Assembly: GCF_003931875.1 (NCBI RefSeq)
Contig: NZ_CP034245.1
Coordinates: forward strand, 3,162,001-3,226,000
Origin: Microbacterium sp. 10M-3C3
GTDB taxonomy: Bacteria; Actinomycetota; Actinomycetes; Actinomycetales; Microbacteriaceae
Reading direction: 5' to 3'
DNA length: 64,000 nucleotides
Positions 1 to 9,316 of the stretch are shown here, piece after piece. How positions within the stretch are numbered: position 1 is the first letter of the stretch; every line of letters begins with the position of its first letter. Made by a program: the position numbers and the translations under genes. The notes under the pieces were generated by a model, which had not been told where the DNA came from, did not search any database, and saw only the letters and a list, made by a program, of their open reading frames with translations.

Positions 1-230
1 ATGCTGCGCGAGGCCGGCGGCCCGAAGAACGCCGCGGATGCACCGACCATCCGCTCCCCGTCGAACACCCCGACGACGTAGTTGCCGGAGTGCGCGAGCG
101 CGCGCAGGATGTTCGCCGGCATCGCCTGCCGGTCGCCGGGCCACACCGCGGCCAGGACGCGTGCGGCCTCGTGCGCCTCGTCGGCGGTGGTCAGTTCGCG
201 GATCTCGATGCCCAGGGGCTCATCGCTCAC
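1..230 (-). CDS. GNAT-family N-acetyltransferase, N-terminal part (off left edge)
   Basis: The gene reads leftward out of the window, so only the first 76 codons are seen. It opens at the GTG at 228-230 (VSDEPLGIEIRELTTADEA). A short N-terminal strand, a helix and the strand pair NYVVGVFDGERMVGASAAF match the beginning of a GNAT acyl-CoA acetyltransferase, where such beta strands precede the CoA-binding motif. That motif lies outside the window, so substrate and activity cannot be judged. It is divergent from the next MFS gene, with 68 bp between the start codons. Family assignment is likely; a more exact name is not possible. Confidence 0.6.
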   Translation of the reverse strand, partial: MSDEPLGIEIRELTTADEAHEAARVLAAVWPGDRQAMPANILRALAHSGNYVVGVFDGERMVGASAAFFGPPASRS

Positions 231-285
231 CCGCACAGTCAACCACCGTGCAGGCCCGCGGCGGCCCGGTCATCCGGCGCGGCGG

Positions 286-291
286 TACTGT
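286..291 (+). promoter_or_regulatory. -10 box TACTGT of the MFS gene
   Basis: TACTGT ends 7 bp before the GTG at 299 and no Shine-Dalgarno sequence lies between, so the transcript probably begins at the start codon. Confidence 0.5.
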
Positions 292-298
292 CGATGGA

Positions 299-1735
299 GT
301 GCCCCGGGAAGAAGACGACAGACGCCACCTGACCCGCATCCCCCCGCAGGGCCTCATCGTGGCCGTGCTCGCCGTCGCGGGCCTGTGCTCGTCGTTCATG
401 TTCTCGCTCGTCGTCCCGATCCAGGCGCGCCTCCCCGAGCTGCTGAACGCGTCGCGCGACGACACCGCGTGGGTCGTCACGGCCACGCTCCTCGCCGCGG
501 CCGTGACGACGCCGATCGCCGGCCGCCTCGGCGACATGTACGGCAAGCGTCGCATCGTGCTGGTGCTGCTGGCGGTCATGGTGATCGGATCGGTGATCGC
601 GGCGCTGTCGCCCGGCATCATCGGGATCATCGTCGGCCGGGCGCTGCAGGGCGCCGTCGTGGGCGTCGTGCCCCTGGGCATCTCGATCCTGCGCGACGTG
701 CTGCACGGCAACCGCATCGACTCGGCGATCGCGCTGATCAGCGCGACCCTGGGTGTGGGGGGCGCGCTCGGACTCCCGATCAGCGCCGTCGTGGCCGACC
801 GCGCCGACTGGCACGTGCTGTTCTGGATCTCCGCCGCGATGGGCACGGTCGTGTTCGTGCTGGTCCTGCTGATCGTGCCCGTGAGCGTGCTGCGCACCGG
901 CGGCCGCTTCGACTACCTCGGCGCCGCGGGGCTCGCGGCGGGCCTTCTCGCCGTGCTGCTGGCGGTGTCGCGCGGCAGCCTGTGGGGCTGGACGTCGCCC
1001 CTCACCCTCGGGCTCATCGCCGCCGGGCTCGTCGTGCTCGTGGTCTGGGGCTGGTACCAGCTGCGCACCCGTGAGCCACTGCTCGATCTGCGCGTCGCGG
1101 CACGACGCCCGGTGCTGCTGACGAACCTCGCCTCCGTCGCGATGGGCTTCGCCCTGTTCAGCTCGCAGGTGTCGTACCCGCAGATGCTCGAGCTGCCGCT
1201 GGCGACCGGGGTGGGCTTCGGGCTGTCACTCCTGGCCGCGAGCTTCGTCGTGATGCCCTCGGGCCTGGTGATGATGGTGCTCTCGCCGCTGTCGGGCCGG
1301 ATGGCGCGCGCCGTCGGCCCCCGTGTCCTCCTCGTCGCCGGATCAGTGTCGCTCGTCCTGGCGTACGGGTTCTCGCTCTTCTGGGCGACCGAGGTGTGGC
1401 AACTCGTGGTGGCGAACATCCTCATCGGCTTCGGCATCGGGTTCGGATATGCCGCCATGCCGATGCTCATCATGCGCTCGGTGCCGCCGAGCGAGACGGG
1501 CGCCTCGAACGGCCTCAACGCGCTCTCGCGCTCGCTCGGCACGAGCTTGGCCGGCGCGATCGTCGGCGCGGTGCTCGCCGCGCTGTCGCAGCCCTTCGGC
1601 GACATCCAGGCGCCCACCGCCGCGGCGTTCCAGGCGTCGTTCGCGCTGGGCATCGGCGCCGCGGTGGTCGCCCTCGTGCTCGCGCTGCTCATCCCGACGC
1701 GCTCCGCCGAGCAGCATCCGTCCCTCCCCCGCTGA
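299..1735 (+). CDS. MFS drug transporter, DHA2-like
   Basis: A 478-residue integral membrane protein of the major facilitator superfamily, probably a proton-coupled exporter of small molecules in the cytoplasmic membrane. The loop after TM2 carries motif A as GRLGDMYGKRR, and hydrophobic segments continue to the C-terminus in a count near 14, which fits DHA2 rather than 12-TM families. The reading frame stays open upstream to position 38, but that extension is Arg/Pro-rich shadow sequence overlapping the divergent GNAT gene. I chose the GTG at 299 because a TACTGT box sits 7 bp before it and the protein then starts just ahead of TM1. Substrate unknown. Confidence 0.85.
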   Translation: MPREEDDRRHLTRIPPQGLIVAVLAVAGLCSSFMFSLVVPIQARLPELLNASRDDTAWVVTATLLAAAVTTPIAGRLGDMYGKRRIVLVLLAVMVIGSVIAALSPGIIGIIVGRALQGAVVGVVPLGISILRDVLHGNRIDSAIALISATLGVGGALGLPISAVVADRADWHVLFWISAAMGTVVFVLVLLIVPVSVLRTGGRFDYLGAAGLAAGLLAVLLAVSRGSLWGWTSPLTLGLIAAGLVVLVVWGWYQLRTREPLLDLRVAARRPVLLTNLASVAMGFALFSSQVSYPQMLELPLATGVGFGLSLLAASFVVMPSGLVMMVLSPLSGRMARAVGPRVLLVAGSVSLVLAYGFSLFWATEVWQLVVANILIGFGIGFGYAAMPMLIMRSVPPSETGASNGLNALSRSLGTSLAGAIVGAVLAALSQPFGDIQAPTAAAFQASFALGIGAAVVALVLALLIPTRSAEQHPSLPR

Positions 1736-1792
1736 CCCCCCGCGCACTCGCGCGCGTGAACCCGCACCCCTTCCTCGGGGCGCGTCGCCGGG

Positions 1793-3118
1793 TCAGGAGC
1801 GCGGGCGGCGGGGCGCCTCGAGGCCCAGGTGCACGCGCGTGTGGCGGCGCTCGACGACGATCATCGTTGCGCCGAGGAGCCACAGCGGCACCTGCGCGAG
1901 GAAGGCGATCCGGAACGCTCCGAGCGAGTAGGTCTCAGGCGTGCCCGCACCCTGCAGGTCCATCGCGATGCCGATGAAGAGGATCGCGAGCAGGCCGGCG
2001 AGGAAACCGCCGCCGTTGACGATGCCGGTGGCGGTGCTGAGGCGATGGCTGGGGTTGTACGTGCGCGCATGGTCGAACGCGATCATCGACGCCGGGCCGC
2101 CGGTGGCGAGCGCCGCCGCGAGCACGAGGAGCAGCCACAGCGGCGCGGGCCCGGGCCACGCGATCACGATGAGCCACGCGACGGCCTGCACGCCCACCGT
2201 CGGCAGCACGAGCAGGCGGGACCGCCGCATCGGATGCCGCACCGACAGCGCGCCGATGACAGGGCCGAGCACGATGCCGAACAGGATGAACGCGGTGACG
2301 ACGAGCGATGCCTCGCCCTGGGGCAGCCCCTCCCCGGCCGTGAGGAACGGGAAGCCCCACAGCAGCACGAACGCCGTACCGGCGAAGGGGGTCGTGAAGT
2401 GCGACCAGAACGCGAGCCGCGTGGCCGGGTGGCCCCACGACTCGGCGAAACCACGGCGCAGGTCGGGCGACGATCGCACCACGCGGATCGCGCCGGTGTC
2501 GGTGTTCACCGAGACGTCGGAGGTCTGCTCGGGCGGGCGGTTGCGGATGATCGCGAAGGTCAGCACCGCGAAGAGCACGCCCATGCCGCCCAGCGCGCCG
2601 AACGCGATCGACCACGACGTCGCGTGCAGCAGGAGGGCGAGGGGCAGCACCGACACGATCTGCCCGAGCTGACCGATGACGCCCGTCAGCTGCACGAGCA
2701 CGGGCGCCCGCTGGGCGGGGAACCACAGCGCGATCAGCCGCAGCACGCTCGGGAAGATGGCCGCGTCGCCCGCGCCGATCAGCATGCGGGCGACGAGACC
2801 GATGCCGACGTCGCTCGCGAAGGCCATGACGACCTGTCCCGCCGCCATGAGCACCATGCCGGTCGTGACGATCGGGCGCGCGCCGTAACGGTCCAGGAGC
2901 AGCCCGACCGGGATCTGCAGCCCGCCGTACACGGCCAGCTGCACGACGGCGAACATCGACAGGGCGGATGCATCCGCCTGGAAGCGGACCGCCGCATCCA
3001 CCCCGACCGCCGACAGCGAGCTGCGGTTGGTGACCGACAGGACGTAGGCGCCGACGCCGACCGCCCAGATGATCCAGTTCCGCCAGCCGGGCGCGAGGGC
3101 GACGGGGGCTGTGGTCAC
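1793..3118 (-). CDS. MFS transporter, 12 TM
   Basis: A 441-residue major facilitator protein starting at a GTG. The N-terminal half reads WRNWIIWAVGVGAYVLSVTN, followed by a loop LLLDRYGARP that is a good motif A (G-x-x-x-D-R-x-G). This start resembles nitrate/nitrite and organic-acid MFS carriers more than drug exporters, but the resemblance does not fix a substrate. It is convergent with the DHA2-like gene (57 bp between stops) and divergent from the POT gene (95 bp between starts). No regulator is adjacent. Confidence 0.85.
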   Translation of the reverse strand: MTTAPVALAPGWRNWIIWAVGVGAYVLSVTNRSSLSAVGVDAAVRFQADASALSMFAVVQLAVYGGLQIPVGLLLDRYGARPIVTTGMVLMAAGQVVMAFASDVGIGLVARMLIGAGDAAIFPSVLRLIALWFPAQRAPVLVQLTGVIGQLGQIVSVLPLALLLHATSWSIAFGALGGMGVLFAVLTFAIIRNRPPEQTSDVSVNTDTGAIRVVRSSPDLRRGFAESWGHPATRLAFWSHFTTPFAGTAFVLLWGFPFLTAGEGLPQGEASLVVTAFILFGIVLGPVIGALSVRHPMRRSRLLVLPTVGVQAVAWLIVIAWPGPAPLWLLLVLAAALATGGPASMIAFDHARTYNPSHRLSTATGIVNGGGFLAGLLAILFIGIAMDLQGAGTPETYSLGAFRIAFLAQVPLWLLGATMIVVERRHTRVHLGLEAPRRPRS

Positions 3119-3200
3119 GGTTCCGATCCGGGGTGGGGGCGAATGCTACCCAGCCTACGCCGGGCGCCCCGGCCGCTGTCGCGACGCGGAGGTCGAGGTC

Positions 3201-3206
3201 TACCCT
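3201..3206 (+). promoter_or_regulatory. -10 box TACCCT of the POT gene
   Basis: TACCCT ends 7 bp before the ATG at 3214. It decides the start against an in-frame GTG 81 bp upstream. Confidence 0.5.
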
Positions 3207-3213
3207 GAGCCGC

Positions 3214-4686
3214 ATGGCCGATCAGACCGACACCGCCGTCGAGGCGGGCGACACCGACCGCCGCTTCTTCGGGCAGCCGTGGGCGCTCGCGCACATCTTC
3301 GGCGTGGAGATGTGGGAGCGGTTCAGCTTCTACGGCATGCAGGCGATCCTGCTGATCTACATGTACTACACGGTCACCGAGGGCGGGCTCGGGATCGATC
3401 GGGCGGTCGCGACCGGCATCGTGGGCGCCTACGGCGGGACGGTGTACCTGTGCACGATCCTCGGGGCGTGGGTTGCCGACCGGCTGCTCGGCTCGGAGCG
3501 CGTCCTGTTCTACAGCGCGATCGTCATCATGTGCGGCCACATCGCGCTCGCGCTGCTGCCCGCGGTGTGGGGGCTCGGGGTGGGCCTCGTGCTCGTCGCC
3601 GTCGGCTCGGGCGGGCTGAAGGCCAACGCGACCTCGGTGGTCGGCACGCTCTACGCGCCGGGCGACGCCCGTCGCAACGGCGGCTTCTCGCTGTTCTACC
3701 TCGGCATCAACCTGGGCGCGTTCCTCGGCCCGATCGTCACGGGCGCGCTGCAGACCTCGCTCGGCTTCCACTGGGGCTTCGGCGCGGCCGCGGTCGGCAT
3801 GGCGCTCGGCCTCGTGCAGTACTCGTTCGGCCGCCGCCAGCTGCCCGAGTCGGCGCGCGTCGTGCCGAACCCGCTGCCGGCGTCGCGCCGCGGGCTCATG
3901 ATCGCGGTCGCCGCCGCGGGCATCGTCGTGATCGCCGCGCTCGTGCTGCTCGGAATCATCCGCCCCGACAACCTCGCCGACGTCGTGATCATCGTCGTCG
4001 TGGCCGCTTCGATCGCGTACTTCGCCGTCATCGCGAGCTCGAAGCGCATCACCGCCACGGAGCGCTCGCGCGTGTTCGCGTTCATCCCGCTGTTCATCGT
4101 GAACGTCGGCTTCTGGTCGCTGTACCAGCAGCAGTTCACGCTTCTCACGATCTACTCGGACGAGCGCCTGAACCGCAACATCCTCGGCTGGGAGATGCCG
4201 ATCTCGTGGGTGAACTCGATCAACCCGATCTTCGTGATCGTGCTGTCGGGCGTCTTCGCGGCGATCTGGACGCGGCTGGGCGCGCGCCAGCCCGGCGCGC
4301 CCGTGAAGTTCTCGGTCGGCGCGATCGTCATGGGTGTGGCGTTCCTGCTGTTCCTCCCGTGGGCGAACGGCCCCGCGAACGCCACGCCGCTCCTGGCGAT
4401 CACGGGCATCCTCTTCGTCTTCACGATCGCGGAGCTGTTCATCTCGCCGCCGGGGCTCGCGGTCTCCACGGCGCTCGCGCCCGAGCGCTTCCACACGCAG
4501 ATGGTCGCGCTGTACTTCCTGTCGGTGGCCCTCGGCACGGCCCTCGCCGGCTGGCTCGCCGGGTTCTACGACCCGAAGAACGAGGTGCCGTACTTCTCGA
4601 TCCTCGGATTCATCGCCATCGGGCTCGGCGTCGCGCTGCTTCTGATGTCCAAGCCGGTGCTCGTGCTCATGAAGGGCGTGCGCTGA
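3214..4686 (+). CDS. Proton-dependent oligopeptide transporter (POT/PTR2)
   Basis: A 490-residue member of the POT family, which imports di- and tripeptides with protons. The family hallmarks are clear: ExxER in TM1 (E32, E35, R36 in EMWERFSFYG), the glycine-rich GSGGLKANATS, and the PTR2 signature FYLGINLGAF. The ATG at 3214 gives the usual short cytosolic leader and follows a TACCCT box; upstream in-frame codons belong to the divergent promoter region. The gene stands alone and ends 9 bp from the convergent dehydrogenase gene. Confidence 0.9.
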   Translation: MADQTDTAVEAGDTDRRFFGQPWALAHIFGVEMWERFSFYGMQAILLIYMYYTVTEGGLGIDRAVATGIVGAYGGTVYLCTILGAWVADRLLGSERVLFYSAIVIMCGHIALALLPAVWGLGVGLVLVAVGSGGLKANATSVVGTLYAPGDARRNGGFSLFYLGINLGAFLGPIVTGALQTSLGFHWGFGAAAVGMALGLVQYSFGRRQLPESARVVPNPLPASRRGLMIAVAAAGIVVIAALVLLGIIRPDNLADVVIIVVVAASIAYFAVIASSKRITATERSRVFAFIPLFIVNVGFWSLYQQQFTLLTIYSDERLNRNILGWEMPISWVNSINPIFVIVLSGVFAAIWTRLGARQPGAPVKFSVGAIVMGVAFLLFLPWANGPANATPLLAITGILFVFTIAELFISPPGLAVSTALAPERFHTQMVALYFLSVALGTALAGWLAGFYDPKNEVPYFSILGFIAIGLGVALLLMSKPVLVLMKGVR

Positions 4687-4695
4687 CCCCGGCGG

Positions 4696-5637
4696 TCAGG
4701 ATGCGGCGTCCCACAGCGGCGTGAGAGCCATCAGCCGGGCGTCCCGCCATCGCACGCGGTCCTCCCACTCGACCAAGGGCAGTCGCGCCCGCCGCTCCGA
4801 GGCCACGCGGGCGACGAGGTCCGGCGTCCACGGGTCGTGCTGGCCGCGCTCCGCCCCCATGCGCGCGTAGGAGTCCGCCATGCGCTCCGCGTGGGCGGCG
4901 ATGCCGCCGCGCACGTTCAGGTCGCTCGTCTCGAAGGGTCCGATGATGCTCCACCGGCGTCCCAGACCGCTGCGCACGACCTCGTCCACCTCGTCGGCGT
5001 CGACGATGCCGTCCCGGACGAGGCAGTACGCCTCCCGCAGCACCGCCCCTTGGAGGCGGTTGAACACGAAGCCCTCGATCTCGCGACGCAACACGACCGG
5101 CCGCAGTCCGGCATCGCGATAGATCTCGGCCACTGCTTTCACCGTCGACCGAGCGGTGCGCGGCGACGGCACGACCTCGATCACCGGCAGCAGATACGGC
5201 GGGTTGCCCGGATGGCCGACGACGACCCGCGCCGCCACAGCGTCGTCGAGCCCATCGACGAGCATGGACGGCGCGATGGCCGAACTGGAGCTCGCGAGCA
5301 GCGCGTCCTCCGGTGCCGCGGCGGCGAACTGCACGAACACGGCGCGCTTGAGGTCGACGCGCTCGGGGGTGCACTCCTGCACGAGCTCGGCATCCGCCGC
5401 CGCGACGTGCGGATCCGTGTGCCACTCGACCCTCGCAAGGACGGCATCGGTGGGCTCCCCCACGAGGCCCGCGTCCGAGAGGAGCGCGAGCCTGGCCCCC
5501 ATGTCCGCCCGTCCCCGTTCGAGGGCGTTCTCGTCGACGTCGTACAGCCGTACGGGGCGACCCGAGCGGGCGAAGAGGATCGCGAAGGCGACGCCGATCG
5601 ATCCCGACCCGACGATCGCGATCGGGCGAGGGATCAC
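4696..5637 (-). CDS. 3-hydroxyacyl-CoA dehydrogenase-like NAD(H) oxidoreductase (lambda-crystallin type)
   Basis: A 313-residue single-module dehydrogenase. The N-terminal Rossmann fold shows GSGSIGVAFAILFARSG (GxGxxG/A), followed by an acidic residue after strand 2 (LYDVD) that selects NAD. The HPGNPPYLLPVIEVV segment holds the conserved HPxN of 3-hydroxyacyl-CoA and L-gulonate/carnitine dehydrogenases. The short C-terminal domain (about 120 residues) fits lambda-crystallin-like enzymes acting on beta-hydroxy acids. The GTG at 5635-5637 overlaps the stop of the upstream alcohol dehydrogenase by 4 bp (GTGA), so the two are translationally coupled. Exact substrate unknown. Confidence 0.85.
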   Translation of the reverse strand: MIPRPIAIVGSGSIGVAFAILFARSGRPVRLYDVDENALERGRADMGARLALLSDAGLVGEPTDAVLARVEWHTDPHVAAADAELVQECTPERVDLKRAVFVQFAAAAPEDALLASSSSAIAPSMLVDGLDDAVAARVVVGHPGNPPYLLPVIEVVPSPRTARSTVKAVAEIYRDAGLRPVVLRREIEGFVFNRLQGAVLREAYCLVRDGIVDADEVDEVVRSGLGRRWSIIGPFETSDLNVRGGIAAHAERMADSYARMGAERGQHDPWTPDLVARVASERRARLPLVEWEDRVRWRDARLMALTPLWDAAS

Positions 5638-6914
5638 TCCCCCCACCAGTCCTCGTCCGCCGCGTGGCCGTGTCGGAGGATCTCGAGCACGGCGTCGCGC
5701 GTCAGCTCCCGCGGATTGTTGGCCGTGAGGCGCGTGGCGAGCATCGCCTGGTCGGCGACGAACGCGAAGTCGTCGGGCGACAGGCCGAGGGTGGCCAGGT
5801 CGGTGGGCGCGCCCACGGCGCGCAGCAGGCTCTCGACGGCACGCACGGCGGCCCGTGCGTGCTCCTGCTCACCGGCGCCGTCCTCCGCCGCGCCCAGCAG
5901 ACGAGCGATCTCGGCGAACTCCGGCACGCGCGCCGGCAGGTTGTACCGCATCACCCACGGCAGCAAGGCGGCGACGCCGAACCCGTGCGGCGTGTGCGTC
6001 AGATTGCCGATCGGCGACTGGATCGCGTGGGCTCCCGCGGTGCCGGCCGTGTTGATCGCCATGCCGGCGCAGTAGGACGCGAACATCGTGTCCGTCCGCG
6101 CCTTCAGGTCGCCGGGGTCGGCGGCGACGGCCGGGAGCGAGCGCCCGAGCAGCGACAGGCCCTGGCGCGCGTATACGTCGGTGAGCACGTTCTTCCCGGC
6201 GTACAGCTTCGTGGCGAGCTCCTCGGGCGACGGATTCTTCGCCCGCCCGGTGAACGCCTCGACGAGGTGGGAGAGCGCATCCGCGCCCGTGGCCGCCGTC
6301 AGGCCGGGCGGGCACGTGAGGGTGAGCTCCGGGTCGATGACGGCGGCGGTCGCCTCCAGGTATGGGCTGGCGACGCCGACCTTCATCCCGCGCTCGCCGT
6401 CGAAGACCACGGAGATGCACGTCACCTCGGCGCCGGTCCCGCCCGTGGTCGGGACGGTCACGACCGGCACACCCGGCCCCGGGACGAGGAACTCGCCGTA
6501 GTAGTCGCGTACGTCGCCGCCGTTGGCCAGCACCACGGCCGAGACCTTGGCGAGGTCCAGGCACGATCCGCCCCCGACCCCGACGATCACGTCGATCGGC
6601 AGGTCGCGGAAGCGCTCGGCCACCTCCATCACGTTCTCTCGCGGCAGTTCCGGCTCGGTGCGATCGAACACCTCGACGGCGACACCGGCTGCCCGCAGGC
6701 CGTCGGCGATCTCGCGGAACTCCGTGCTCGCGGCCATCCGTTCATCCGTGACCACCAACGCGTGCCGACCGATGTCGGCCACGATCCGGGGCAGCTGGCG
6801 TCGCTGGCCGGGCCCGAAGAGCACAGCGCGCGGCTGCCGGAGCAGGCCCAGCGCAAGGTCGTTCTCGGTGCGGGTGGGTGCGGGAAGTCCGGCGGGTGCG
6901 GCGGTCTCGCTCAT
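5634..6914 (-). CDS. Iron-containing alcohol dehydrogenase
   Basis: A 426-residue group III alcohol dehydrogenase that interconverts an alcohol and an aldehyde with NAD(P). The nucleotide-binding loop IVGVGGGSCLDLAK, the TVPTTGGTGAE segment and the metal ligands in TGADALSHLVEAFTG and AIQSPIGNLTHTPHG are all present. It follows the aldehyde dehydrogenase with a 4-bp overlap and is followed by the 3-hydroxyacyl-CoA dehydrogenase-like gene, so the three form one tight operon: alcohol to aldehyde to acid, plus a beta-hydroxy acid step. The operon's natural promoter may have been lost (see the truncated aldehyde dehydrogenase). Confidence 0.9.
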   Translation of the reverse strand: MSETAAPAGLPAPTRTENDLALGLLRQPRAVLFGPGQRRQLPRIVADIGRHALVVTDERMAASTEFREIADGLRAAGVAVEVFDRTEPELPRENVMEVAERFRDLPIDVIVGVGGGSCLDLAKVSAVVLANGGDVRDYYGEFLVPGPGVPVVTVPTTGGTGAEVTCISVVFDGERGMKVGVASPYLEATAAVIDPELTLTCPPGLTAATGADALSHLVEAFTGRAKNPSPEELATKLYAGKNVLTDVYARQGLSLLGRSLPAVAADPGDLKARTDTMFASYCAGMAINTAGTAGAHAIQSPIGNLTHTPHGFGVAALLPWVMRYNLPARVPEFAEIARLLGAAEDGAGEQEHARAAVRAVESLLRAVGAPTDLATLGLSPDDFAFVADQAMLATRLTANNPRELTRDAVLEILRHGHAADEDWWGE

Positions 6915-8104
6915 GAGAGGGCTCCTTCTTCGTCCACGGTGACGGCCAGGTACTTGGGCTCGAGGAATTCGTAGATGCCGTCCTGGCCGCCTTCGCGACC
7001 CAGACCGGACGCCTTCACCCCGCCGAAGGCGGCCGCGGGATCGGCCATGATCCCACGGTTGATCCCCACCATGCCGAAGTCGAGGCGTTCGACGACGGCG
7101 AAGGCGCGAGACAGATCACGGGTGAACACGTAGGCGGCGAGCCCGTAGCGGGTGTCGTTGGCGAAACGGATGGCGTCGGCCGTGCTCTCGACCCGGTAGA
7201 TCGCGGCGATCGGTGCGAACAGCTCACGATGGCATACGTCGCTGTCGCGGTCGCGGACCTCGAACACCGTGGGCTGGAAGAAGTACCCGTCGCCGTCGAT
7301 GACGCGGCCGCCGGTGAGAAGCGTCGCGTCGATGCGCTCGAACTCCGCGACGAGCTCGGCGACGCCGTCGCGCTGACGGGCGGAGATGATGGGGCCGACA
7401 TCGGTGCCCGGTTCGAACCCGCTCCCCACGCGAAGCGCCTCGGCGAGCGCGACGAATCGCTCGATGAAGGCGTCGGCGATCTTCTCGTGGACGATGATGC
7501 GGTTGGCGGCGACGCAGGCCTGCCCCGCGTTGCGGAACTTCGCGACGATCGCCTGCGCGGCGGCAGCCTCCACGTCGGCGTCGTCGAGGACGACGAAGGG
7601 GCCGTCCCCGCCGAGCTCCATCGAGGCGTTGACGATGCCCGGCGCCGCTTGACGCAGCAGCGTCGCACCGACCTCCGTCGATCCCGTGAAGCTGACCTTG
7701 CGCAGGCGCGGATCGGCCATGACCTCCGCCGAGATCGTCGAGGACGACGTGGTGTGCACGAGGTTGACGACGCCTGCGGGGAACCCGGCATCGATCAGCA
7801 CCGACACGAACATCGCGCACGTCAACGGCGTCTCGCGTGCGGTCTTGACGACGGTCGTGCACCCTGCGGCGAGGGCGGCCCCCGCCTTCCGCGCGATCAT
7901 CAGCAGCGGGAAGTTCCACGGCGTGATGAGCAGCGTCGGCCCGACCGGCTGATGGGTGGTGACGATGCGGTACCCGCCACGCGAGCCGTGGGCGAAGGAG
8001 CCATGGAGGTGCGCGATCTGCTCGGTGTACCAGAGGAAGAAGTCGGCGCTGAGCTGGAACTCCGCGCGCGCCTCCGACAGCGGCTTGCCGCTCTCGAGCG
8101 TCAT
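6911..8104 (-). pseudogene. Aldehyde dehydrogenase, 5'-truncated
   Basis: The 397 readable residues belong to the NAD(P)-dependent aldehyde dehydrogenase family (succinate-semialdehyde dehydrogenase-like). PWNFP is at 62-66, the catalytic Glu in MELGGDG at 163 and the catalytic Cys in NAGQACVAANR at 197. In full-length relatives of about 480 residues these sit roughly 90 positions later, so the first 90 codons are missing. The family-like frame continues upstream of the ATG as LLLDRGDAIAEI up to about 8140, then changes abruptly to antisense of a monooxygenase gene with no start codon. Residues normally contributing to the nucleotide-binding and oligomerisation domain are absent, so activity is doubtful. 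Confidence 0.8.
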
Positions 8105-8140
8105 GATCTCGGCGATGGCATCGCCTCGGTCGAGCAGGAG

Positions 8141-8485
8141 TCGGTGGGGAACCTGATCGTTCCGATCCAGCTCGGCGCCCAGTGGCTGCAGCGCGCGCTG
8201 AAGTGGGCGGAGGACAACGGCGTCGAGTACTTCGAGGCGACACCCGAATCCGAGGACTGGTGGCGCGAGGAGACCGAGAAGACCGGCCGACAGACCGTGA
8301 TGTACACGGAGGGCAAGAAGGCGAAGGCCTGGTTCCTGGGCGAGAACATTCCGGGCAAGCCCGAGGAGTTCCAGGTCTACATGGGCGGCGGCCAGGTGTA
8401 CCAGCAGTACTGCCGGGAGCTGGAGGAGTCGGGATACGCGTCGCTGCTCTTCCGCGCCGAGGCGAAGCAGCCCGTCGAGGCCTGA
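8141..8485 (+). pseudogene. Baeyer-Villiger/flavin monooxygenase, C-terminal fragment
   Basis: About 114 codons encode the end of a class B flavoprotein monooxygenase. SVGNLIVPIQLGAQWLQ aligns with the SNxxVSIEQHVxW stretch of cyclohexanone-type enzymes, and GENIPGKP plus the final MGGGQVYQQYCRELEESGY are their usual C-terminal motifs. The FAD and NADPH Rossmann motifs and the BVMO fingerprint, normally more than 400 residues, are absent. Upstream the reading frame runs antisense through the truncated aldehyde dehydrogenase. The coding part ends 60 bp before an SDR gene, as it would in an intact BVMO-SDR operon. Confidence 0.75.
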
Positions 8486-8545
8486 CGATCACCGATCGGG
8501 GCCGCGGCGCGTGCGCGTCGCGGCCCGCGTCAGAAAGGACATGTC

Positions 8546-9316
8546 ATGGGACGACTTGCCGGCAAGCGCGCCGTGATCACCGGCGCTGCATCCGGGATGG
8601 GCCGCGCGACCGCGGAGCTGTTCGCTTCAGAGGGCGCGCGCGTGGCGCTGCTCGATGCCCAGGCGGAGGCGGGCGAGACCGTCGCCGAGAGCATCCGGGC
8701 CGCCGGCGGCGACGCAATGTTCGCCCGAGCGGACGTCACCGACGAGGCGAGTGTGCGGGCGGCCGTCGACGGTGCGGCCGCAGCGTTCGGGGGTCTGGAC
8801 GTGCTCGTCAACTGCGCCGGCATCATCGGGGCCGACAAGCCGACGCACGAGGTCAGCGAGGAGGAATGGGACGCGGTCTTCGCCGTCGACGTGAAGGGCG
8901 TGTTCTTCGCGACGAAGGCGGCCGTGCCGCACTTCCTCGACGCCGGCAGGGGCGCGATCGTGAACTTCTCCTCGATCTACGGGATCATCGGCAACGACGA
9001 GTTCACGCCGTACCACGTGGCCAAGGGCGCCGTGAACATGCAGACGAAGCAGGATGCGGCGACCTATGGGCGCCACCGCATACGCGTCAACGCTGTCAAC
9101 CCCTCGACCGTGCTCACCCCTCTCGTGGAGGGGATCGCTGCCGAGTATCCGGGCGGATTGCCCGCGTACGAGGAGATGATGACGGCTCACCAGTCGATCC
9201 GGCGGCTCGGACGCCCGATGGATGTCGCATACGCCGTGCTGTTCCTGGCCTCCGACGAAGCCGACTGGATCACGGGCGTGACGCTGCCCGTCGACGGCGG
9301 GTACACGGCGCGATGA
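8546..9316 (+). CDS. SDR family oxidoreductase
   Basis: A 256-residue classical short-chain dehydrogenase/reductase. The cofactor loop is TGAASGMG, the NAG-equivalent is NCAG, and the catalytic Tyr-Lys pair is in YHVAKGA, with a Ser in NFSSIYG. VNAVNPSTVLTPL after the active site is typical of 3-hydroxysteroid or cyclic-alcohol dehydrogenases. Start ATG follows a GAAAGGA ribosome-binding site. Placed directly after the monooxygenase fragment, it probably oxidised the alcohol that feeds the ketone-oxidising BVMO. It overlaps the next small gene by 4 bp. Confidence 0.9.
   Translation: MGRLAGKRAVITGAASGMGRATAELFASEGARVALLDAQAEAGETVAESIRAAGGDAMFARADVTDEASVRAAVDGAAAAFGGLDVLVNCAGIIGADKPTHEVSEEEWDAVFAVDVKGVFFATKAAVPHFLDAGRGAIVNFSSIYGIIGNDEFTPYHVAKGAVNMQTKQDAATYGRHRIRVNAVNPSTVLTPLVEGIAAEYPGGLPAYEEMMTAHQSIRRLGRPMDVAYAVLFLASDEADWITGVTLPVDGGYTAR

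Noticed and set aside
3133-3213. Upstream in-frame start of the POT transporter
   Set aside because: It lies in the divergent promoter region, lacks a ribosome-binding site, and a -10 box points to the ATG at 3214.
7229-8485. A 418-codon open frame on the plus strand across the aldehyde dehydrogenase
   Set aside because: Only its last 114 codons have protein-like homology (BVMO C-terminus); the rest is the antisense of the aldehyde dehydrogenase.
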